DNA from: Flavobacteriales bacterium UBA4660 | GTDB taxonomy: Bacteria > Bacteroidota > Bacteroidia > Flavobacteriales_D > Sanyastnellaceae | Direction of reading: 5' to 3' | Length of the DNA: 13,407 nucleotides | Assembly (NCBI GenBank): GCA_002405435.1 | Contig: DHLU01000114.1 | Coordinates: forward strand, 1 to 13,407 | Shown here: positions 1 to 4,973 of the stretch, piece by piece | Layout: the number at the start of each line of letters is the position of its first letter | Position numbering within the stretch: the first letter of the stretch is position 1 | Translations under genes and position numbers: made by a program | Notes under the pieces: model-generated | What the model was told of the DNA's origin: nothing | Database searches by the model: none | Seen by the model: only the letters and a program-made list of their open reading frames with translations

Positions 1-194
1 CATCAGTAGACGAGGGTTTCAGAGTTTATCTTTTGTTATCTGTTTATGTATCGGCAAGTAAAGGCAGCACCCGAAGAAAATTCTTGCCGCATAAGCGTTA
101 ATCCGGTGGCCGCTTGCACGGGCAGCTAATCAAGTTTTACAGGTCGCGTCAACAACCTCATACGCAGCCTGGCCCCGTTCTGAATAGAGCAGGA
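1..194. other. Leading stretch with no supported gene
   Basis: No start-to-stop reading frame here resembles a protein I know. An open frame on the + strand runs from the window edge to a TAA at 99-101 and could be the tail of a gene that begins outside the window, but its roughly 32 residues carry no recognisable motif. The first three bases read as ATG on the minus strand, so a divergent gene starting at the edge cannot be excluded. No tRNA-like fold was seen. Confidence 0.4.
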
Positions 195-224
195 TTGCAG
201 CTACAGAAAATTATCGTAATATTG
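195..224 (+). promoter_or_regulatory. Candidate Bacteroidota promoter of the ars operon
   Basis: TTG at 195-197 and TAATATTG at 217-224 are separated by 19 bases. This fits the known Bacteroidota primary-sigma pattern (TTG or TTTG near -33, TAnnTTTG near -7), with one mismatch in the -7 box. Transcription would begin around 230, leaving a leader of about ten bases before the arsR ATG. The -7 box lies inside the inverted repeat at 213-228, so a bound repressor would block it. The motif is seen directly; activity is inferred. Confidence 0.55.
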
Positions 225-228
225 CGAT
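213..228. promoter_or_regulatory. ArsR-type operator (inverted repeat)
   Basis: ATCGTAATATTGCGAT is a near-perfect palindrome with 14 of 16 positions symmetric, centred between 220 and 221. It ends 12 bases before the arsR start and covers the predicted -7 box. Winged-helix ArsR/SmtB dimers bind AT-rich inverted repeats of this sort at their own promoters, so autorepression relieved by arsenite is the natural reading. The symmetry is visible; binding is inferred. Confidence 0.65.
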
Positions 229-240
229 GAATAAGATCCT

Positions 241-573
241 ATGGGCGTTACAAAAACCGAAGCGTTCTCCGCAATCGATAACCGCATCGCACGGTATGCC
301 AAGGCCCTGGCGCATCCTGCCCGCATAGCCATCCTTAAACTACTGATTAAAAGACAGGCATGCATCTGCGGTGATATTGTGCACGAACTTCCGCTCTCAC
401 AGAGCACGGTATCTCAGCACCTCAGGGAACTCAAGAAGGCGCGCCTTATCAGGGGAGACATTGAAGGTGCCAGCGTATGCTATTGCATCGATGCGGCCGA
501 ATGGGCTAAGGCCTCTGCCCTGACGCGGGCCTTTTTTGAAGTGCAGCCGGGCGCAGCTGCGAAGTGTTGCTGA
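241..573 (+). CDS. arsR: ArsR-family arsenic-responsive repressor
   Basis: This 110-residue winged helix-turn-helix protein has the usual length for ArsR/SmtB regulators. Residues 17-37 match the first helices ([12 protein letters not shown]), and 51-65 form the recognition helix ([14 protein letters not shown]). A CxC pair at C41 and C43 lies just before the recognition helices, where arsenite-sensing ArsR proteins place thiols; C80, C82 and a terminal pair C109-C110 are further candidates for As(III) ligands. The gene leads a same-strand cassette with arsenate reductase and a channel, and an inverted repeat overlaps its promoter, so it probably represses the whole set until arsenite or antimonite binds. 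The family is very clear; that arsenic is the inducer is inferred from the cysteines and neighbours. No Shine-Dalgarno precedes the ATG, as is normal in Bacteroidota. Confidence 0.93.
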   Translation: MGVTKTEAFSAIDNRIARYAKALAHPARIAILKLLIKRQACICGDIVHELPLSQSTVSQHLRELKKARLIRGDIEGASVCYCIDAAEWAKASALTRAFFEVQPGAAAKCC

Positions 574-739
574 GCCAGCTGGCACGGCCGGGTGCAGGTT
601 AAACGGAAACGGATAGGACCAGTAAAACGAAAAAAAATACGATAAGCAGGTAACAACCGGGAGAACACATAGAAAGGGTGCGGCAGAAGCATGCCTAAAA
701 ACCCGGTTGGAGCCTCCGACCTTATTGTGGCAATTGACT
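574..739. other. arsR-arsC spacer
   Basis: This 166-base gap is long for an operon interior. It begins with a perfect palindrome GCCAGCTGGC (574-583) directly after the arsR stop and has an A-rich patch near 627-641. An imperfect hairpin at 705-721 lies shortly before arsC. There is no T-tract and no convincing internal gene. It could hold a second promoter or an attenuator, but nothing proves that. Confidence 0.3.
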
Positions 740-1153
740 ATGAAAAAGATTCTTGTGCTTTGTACCGGCAACAGTTGCCGTAGCCAAATGGCCGAAGGTT
801 ATCTCCGTCATTTTGCTGCCGGACGTGCCGAGGTATTCAGTGCCGGCGTGGAGACCCATGGTGTTAACCCGCGGGCCATCGCTGTGATGAAGGAAGACGG
901 ATTAGACATTTCGGGACATACCTCCAACCATGTCGATACGTATAGCCATATTCCCTTCGACATCATCATCACCGTGTGCGACAGCGCCCGCGAACGATGT
1001 CCGGTGCTGCCCTCACGCGCTGCGAAGTTTCACCATGACTTTCCCGATCCCGCCCGGGCGACCGGCTCGGAAGAGGAAATCATGCAGGCCTTTCGGTACA
1101 CCCGCGACCTTGTGCGCGACTATTGCCGCCAATTCATAGCCGCTCACGTATGA
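740..1153 (+). CDS. arsC: Arsenate reductase, thioredoxin-coupled LMW-phosphatase type
   Basis: This 137-residue cytosolic enzyme reduces arsenate to arsenite. The N-terminus carries the P-loop of low-molecular-weight tyrosine phosphatases, CTGNSCR, with C8 and R14 as the CX5R pair. The motif VCDSARERCP supplies C80 and C87, seven apart as in the redox pair C82/C89 of the staphylococcal plasmid enzyme, and D103 in FPDPA fits the acid-base aspartate. The three cysteines therefore indicate the thioredoxin-linked arsenate reductase class rather than a plain phosphatase. The ATG at 740 (MKKILVLC) is preferred over an in-frame codon 33 bases upstream because it starts exactly at the first beta strand. 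Its stop overlaps the channel start as ATGA, indicating translational coupling and a shared job in arsenic detoxification. Confidence 0.93.
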   Translation: MKKILVLCTGNSCRSQMAEGYLRHFAAGRAEVFSAGVETHGVNPRAIAVMKEDGLDISGHTSNHVDTYSHIPFDIIITVCDSARERCPVLPSRAAKFHHDFPDPARATGSEEEIMQAFRYTRDLVRDYCRQFIAAHV

Positions 1154-1779
1154 AAAAATTAGCTTCAGAAGCACTGGGTACTTTTGGTATTGTCTTCTAC
1201 GGAACGGGCAGCATTGCAGTAGACGTGGCATCCGGGGGTGCCCTCGGTACGCTTGGTATCGCAGTGGTCTTTGGCCTTGTCGTTGCTGCTATGGTGATGC
1301 TTTTCGCACCCGTTTCCGGCGCTCATCTCAATCCCGCCGTTTCCATAACGCTGGCGATGACAGGCAGCTTCGGTCTGAAAAACCTGTTGCCATATGTCAT
1401 GGCCCAGTTGACCGGGGCCATCGCTGCTAGTCTTACCCTTTCGCTCCTCTTTCCCGAAGATGCGATGCTGGGAAGCACTGTGCCATCAGGCAGTGCACTG
1501 CAGGCTTTTGTGCTTGAGGTGTTGATTACATTTTTTCTGGTCATGACCATCCTCGCTGCTTCAGAACTCCCGTCGCGCATCCAGGTGGCTGCCCTCATCG
1601 GTTCGGTGGTGTTGCTCGGTGCCCTATTCGCCGGTCCGGTTTGCGGTGCATCCATGAACCCCGCCCGCTCGTTGGCACCTGCCCTGGTGTCGGGTCAGTG
1701 GCAGCACCTCTGGATCTATATGCTGGCACCGGTCACCGGCGGAGTAGCCGCAGGGCTCATTTTCCCGAAGCTCAGATAG
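1150..1779 (+). CDS. MIP/aquaporin-family channel, likely arsenite exit (AqpS-like role)
   Basis: This 209-residue integral membrane protein has six predicted helices and two half-helices. Both NPA boxes are intact: SGAHLNPAV (N61) and GASMNPARS (N170), the latter with the selectivity-filter arginine R173. Aligned by hand to my memory of E. coli AqpZ without gaps near the boxes, the other filter positions are F41, A158 (AqpZ histidine) and A167 (AqpZ threonine). Loss of the histidine suggests a wider pore than a strict water channel. The start is the ATG overlapping the arsC stop by four bases, so the two are probably made together. In Sinorhizobium meliloti an aquaglyceroporin (AqpS) in an ars operon lets arsenite leave the cell; the same role is inferred here. 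The family is certain, the substrate is not. Confidence 0.88.
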   Translation: MKKLASEALGTFGIVFYGTGSIAVDVASGGALGTLGIAVVFGLVVAAMVMLFAPVSGAHLNPAVSITLAMTGSFGLKNLLPYVMAQLTGAIAASLTLSLLFPEDAMLGSTVPSGSALQAFVLEVLITFFLVMTILAASELPSRIQVAALIGSVVLLGALFAGPVCGASMNPARSLAPALVSGQWQHLWIYMLAPVTGGVAAGLIFPKLR

Positions 1780-1880
1780 GGCGCATCGACCTGTGCCGGA
1801 TTCCCGATGACGTGTGACCATAGCGAAAATCCGGCAGCCGAAACGCACCGGGTCTCGCTCCGCCTCGGCATCTTGCGGCT

Positions 1881-2360
1881 ATGCAGCGATGCGGCAGCGG
1901 CCTCTATGCGGTCGGAAATACCTATCTGCTCAAAATTCCGGTGGTGGGATTCCTGTCCAGTTTCACTTCGGACCACGCCGTGCTGCGCACGTGCTGCCGC
2001 TGGGCCCTCAGCCAGGGCGAGGCGGGCCATGGGGTCATCTGCGGCAACCTCAGAGGGCCGGAAAAAGTAGTGTTCGATGCGCTGCTTGCCGGTATCCAGC
2101 CTGTTATTCTCGTACTGGCGAGCGGCATACCTGAGGCGTTGCCCGGAGCATGGATGGAGGAAATCGGGCGTGGCCGCCTGCTCGTCGTGAGTCCGTTTGA
2201 CCCGAAAATTTCAATGCACACCCGGCAGGGGCTCACACTCCGCGATGCCTTCATCATACAGCATTGCGCGTCTATCGTTGTCGGCTACGAAAGATCCGAG
2301 GGCTCGCTCAGCAGGGCGCTCGATTGCCCTCCGTGCGACCTGGTTTATCTGTGCGGGTAA
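1881..2360 (+). CDS. DprA/SLOG-like Rossmann-fold protein
   Basis: This is a 159-residue protein whose order of strands and glycine turns resembles the small DprA/Smf-like (SLOG superfamily) proteins of Bacteroidota. Recognisable parts are an initial strand VGFLSS (about 22-27), the helix WALSQGEAGHGVICGN (41-56), QPVILVLASG (about 73-82), a late strand RLLVVSPFD and a final SEGSLSRAL segment. DprA itself is longer and loads RecA on incoming DNA; this short form lacks extra N- and C-terminal domains, so a role in DNA uptake is not established and nucleotide or ligand binding is equally possible. ATG 1881 is the first start codon after an in-frame stop at 1821. It follows the channel gene by 101 bases on the same strand, so it may be read with the ars genes by chance rather than function. 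Confidence 0.6.
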   Translation: MQRCGSGLYAVGNTYLLKIPVVGFLSSFTSDHAVLRTCCRWALSQGEAGHGVICGNLRGPEKVVFDALLAGIQPVILVLASGIPEALPGAWMEEIGRGRLLVVSPFDPKISMHTRQGLTLRDAFIIQHCASIVVGYERSEGSLSRALDCPPCDLVYLCG

Positions 2361-2435
2361 ACAGACGGACCATGCTTGCGGTTGCAGGGCGCATTGCCTG
2401 TACCAGCCTTCGAAAGAATGTGCTTTCTTTACACT

Positions 2436-4835
2436 ATGAAAATGCTCTTGCCACTCCTGCTGCTTTTTACGGTTTTGGCGGCACCCGCCCAGCACCTGCA
2501 CCGCTGTGGCCGCGCCCATGCCTGTCCGTCAAACAAATCGATGATGGAAGATGCCGGAAACCTCCGCAGCGACACGCTCGATGTAATCCGGTACACCATC
2601 AACCTTGACATGACCATGATGGCATCCCAGCAGATAGCCGGGCATTGTGTGGTGGACTTGTCTTCCAAAATGGATGGTATAGACCAAATCAACCTCGACC
2701 TGCTCGCACTAACGGTAGATTCGGTCAGCAATGCGTGGGGTGTTCCGCTCTCCTTCACCCATAGCGGATCGCTGCTTTCCATTGACTTGCCGGTGGCACT
2801 GAACGAAGGAGAATCCTATCAGGTGCAGATTTGGTACCACGGTTCACCCGTGAGCGACACTACCTGGGGCGGGTTTTATTTCGCCTCGGGTTATGCCTAC
2901 AACATGGGTGTGGGCTTTGATGCGGATCCGCATAATTTCGGCAGGACCTGGTTTCCCTGCTTCGACAATTTCGTTGAACGCAGTACCTACGAATTTAACG
3001 TGCTGACCTCCGGCGGCAAAACGGCCTATTGCAATGGCCTGCGTACCGAGGTGGAAGCGGTCGGCACTGATTCGCTCCTGACACAGTGGATACTCGATGT
3101 GGAAATTCCGACGTACCTGGCAAACATTGCCGTGGCAGACTATGTGCACGTAGAGGATGCGTTTACCAGCGTTCAGGGAACCGACATACCCATCTGGATT
3201 GCCGCGAAGGCAGCCGACACGACCGATGCCAAACTCAGTATGGCTAATCTGGTGCCCGCACTCGAAGCCTACGAAACCGACTATGGCCCCTACCGTTTTC
3301 CGAGGGTGGGCTATGTATGCGTTCCCTTCGGCGGAGGTGCGATGGAGCATGCGACCAACATTTCCTATCCGCTTTTTGCTATTGACGGAACTGATACCTG
3401 GGAGACCCTGTGGGCGCATGAAGTAGCGCACATGTGGTGGGGTGACCTGGTTACCTGCCACCACGCAGGCGAGATGTGGCTCAATGAAGGATGGGCACGC
3501 TACAGTGAGGCCCTCTTCCTTGAAAATATCTACGGTGGTGAAGCATACATCGAATACATCCTCGAAAACCACAAGGATGTCATCCTGCGCGCGCACCAGC
3601 AGGATGGACAACGGTTCCCCGTCAGTCCTGTGCCGCATGAGGCCACCTACGGGAGCCATGTCTACAACAAGGGGGCAGACATGGTGCACACGCTGCGCGG
3701 CTATATGGGCGATGCAGCCTTCTTTGAGGCATGCCGTGACTTTCTCAGTGACAGCGCCTGGACCGACATCCACAGCACAGGGCTCAGGGATTATTTTCAG
3801 AACTACACAGACGCCGATCTTAACGCGTTTTTTGACAACTGGATTTTCGCTCCGGGTTATCCGGAGTTTCGCATTTCAGCGTGTGTATCCTCGGCAACGG
3901 AGGTGACCGTGGCGGTCGAACAACACCGGCACTACAGCGATGCGCTCTACACCCATGTGCCGCTCCAACTCAGCCTCGTGGGTACCGGTGGATCCTACGA
4001 TACCCTCATCGTAGCCGGCAGCGAATGGACCGCTACCATAGATGTACCGGAGTCGCTGGGCATATATACTGCTGTGCTCAACCGCAACAACGCCATTTCA
4101 CAGGCGGTGCTTGGCGAAGAATTCGTATTTACCGAGACGGAGTCAAGGGATTTCGACTACGCAGAAGCCCAGACAGAATTGCTTACCCTGGCGTCAGACA
4201 GTGTGTGGGTCCGCATCGAAAACCACCTCAGTGAGGCCGACTTTCCCCATGCCATTCCGGGTACCGACTACCTGATTTCGCCCGACCGCTGGTGGCGTGT
4301 AGATGGTAACCTGCAGGCTGGTGATGACCTCGATATGACGCTGCGTTACTTCGGAAACGGAGGTGCCAACGATTTTGATCCGCTGCTCTTCGCGGAGGTC
4401 GAGGCACTCGGTCTTGATGAAGATGCGCTTGTCTTGCTTTACCGGCCAAGGGAGTCTGATGGCAACGGACCGCAGGCCTGGACCGAATGGCCGACCTACG
4501 AACTGAATACCATTGGCAGCACCACCAACTGGACCGGTCGCTTTGACCTGCACCATGTGTTGCCCGGAGACTACGCCATCGCGGTGAAAACCGGTGTGGT
4601 ATCGGTGCCGCAGGCCGCGCCTTACGCACCCGAGGTTTTTTGGTCTGATGGTTTTTTACACTTCAGGGGTGCACAGGCATCAGACTGGATTATCTACACC
4701 GCCGCCGGTGTGCAGGTGTGGCAGGATGATAACCTGCGTTATTCCCGTTTGCCGACTGCCTCCTGGTCGCCCGGTGTCTATGTGGCTGTTGCCCGCGACG
4801 GAAGCCGCAGCATTCGTATAGTGGTGCCGGGGTAG
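2436..4835 (+). CDS. Secreted M1-family metallopeptidase with T9SS sorting domain
   Basis: This 799-residue zinc aminopeptidase-like enzyme is exported. Residues 1-18 (MKMLLPLLLLFTVLAAPA) form a Sec signal peptide, which fixes the start at 2436. A beta-rich N-terminal M1 domain follows. The catalytic domain shows GAMEH (301-305, the usual exopeptidase motif being GAMEN), HEVAH (328-332) with the third zinc ligand E351 in NEGWA, and Y410 in YNKGAD as the likely transition-state tyrosine. A beta-sandwich region follows. Residues from about 728 to 799 (FWSDGFLHFRG ... SPGVYVAVARDG ... IRIVVPG) look like a T9SS type A sorting domain, so the enzyme probably crosses the outer membrane and is anchored or released there. 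The substrate is unknown; scavenging of peptides is likely. It appears to be a single-gene unit, with no close partner. Confidence 0.92.
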   Translation: MKMLLPLLLLFTVLAAPAQHLHRCGRAHACPSNKSMMEDAGNLRSDTLDVIRYTINLDMTMMASQQIAGHCVVDLSSKMDGIDQINLDLLALTVDSVSNAWGVPLSFTHSGSLLSIDLPVALNEGESYQVQIWYHGSPVSDTTWGGFYFASGYAYNMGVGFDADPHNFGRTWFPCFDNFVERSTYEFNVLTSGGKTAYCNGLRTEVEAVGTDSLLTQWILDVEIPTYLANIAVADYVHVEDAFTSVQGTDIPIWIAAKAADTTDAKLSMANLVPALEAYETDYGPYRFPRVGYVCVPFGGGAMEHATNISYPLFAIDGTDTWETLWAHEVAHMWWGDLVTCHHAGEMWLNEGWARYSEALFLENIYGGEAYIEYILENHKDVILRAHQQDGQRFPVSPVPHEATYGSHVYNKGADMVHTLRGYMGDAAFFEACRDFLSDSAWTDIHSTGLRDYFQNYTDADLNAFFDNWIFAPGYPEFRISACVSSATEVTVAVEQHRHYSDALYTHVPLQLSLVGTGGSYDTLIVAGSEWTATIDVPESLGIYTAVLNRNNAISQAVLGEEFVFTETESRDFDYAEAQTELLTLASDSVWVRIENHLSEADFPHAIPGTDYLISPDRWWRVDGNLQAGDDLDMTLRYFGNGGANDFDPLLFAEVEALGLDEDALVLLYRPRESDGNGPQAWTEWPTYELNTIGSTTNWTGRFDLHHVLPGDYAIAVKTGVVSVPQAAPYAPEVFWSDGFLHFRGAQASDWIIYTAAGVQVWQDDNLRYSRLPTASWSPGVYVAVARDGSRSIRIVVPG

Positions 4836-4873
4836 TCAGTTTTTTCCTGCGTTATTCTCCCGCAGCCTTAATG

Positions 4874-4896
4874 CCGCGTTCAACCGTGTTGAGCGG
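4874..4896. terminator. Hairpin after the M1 peptidase gene
   Basis: CCGC (4874-4877) pairs with GCGG (4893-4896), and TCAAC (4880-4884) pairs with GTTGA (4888-4892), leaving a 2-base bulge and a 3-base loop. It lies 39 bases after the peptidase stop. There is no downstream T-run, so termination is only suggested. Confidence 0.3.
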
Positions 4897-4929
4897 TCAG
4901 GAAAATTGTTTGCTGTATAAAAAGGCATG

Positions 4930-4945
4930 AACCTTCCCGAAGGTT
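4930..4945. repeat. Short perfect inverted repeat before the RnfD-like gene
   Basis: AACCTTCCCGAAGGTT is perfectly self-complementary: a six-base stem around CCCG, or seven around CC. It sits 28 bases before the ATG at 4974, in the probable 5' leader or promoter area. It could be an operator or an RNA hairpin affecting translation; nothing in the window says which. Confidence 0.35.
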
Positions 4946-4973
4946 GTATGTACTGCACAAAAAATCAATCCTT

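Noticed and set aside
574..583. Perfect palindrome GCCAGCTGGC after the arsR stop
   Set aside because: Ten-base palindromes are expected by chance at this length scale, and the stem cannot form a proper loop; noted only within the spacer entry.
705..721. Imperfect hairpin before arsC as a terminator or attenuator
   Set aside because: The stem has a wobble pair and a small loop with no T-tract, so it is too weak to call as a feature.
2844..3773. Long minus-strand open frame of 309 codons
   Set aside because: It lies wholly antisense to the M1 catalytic region, whose zinc motifs and signal peptide are unambiguous; its translation has no recognisable domain.
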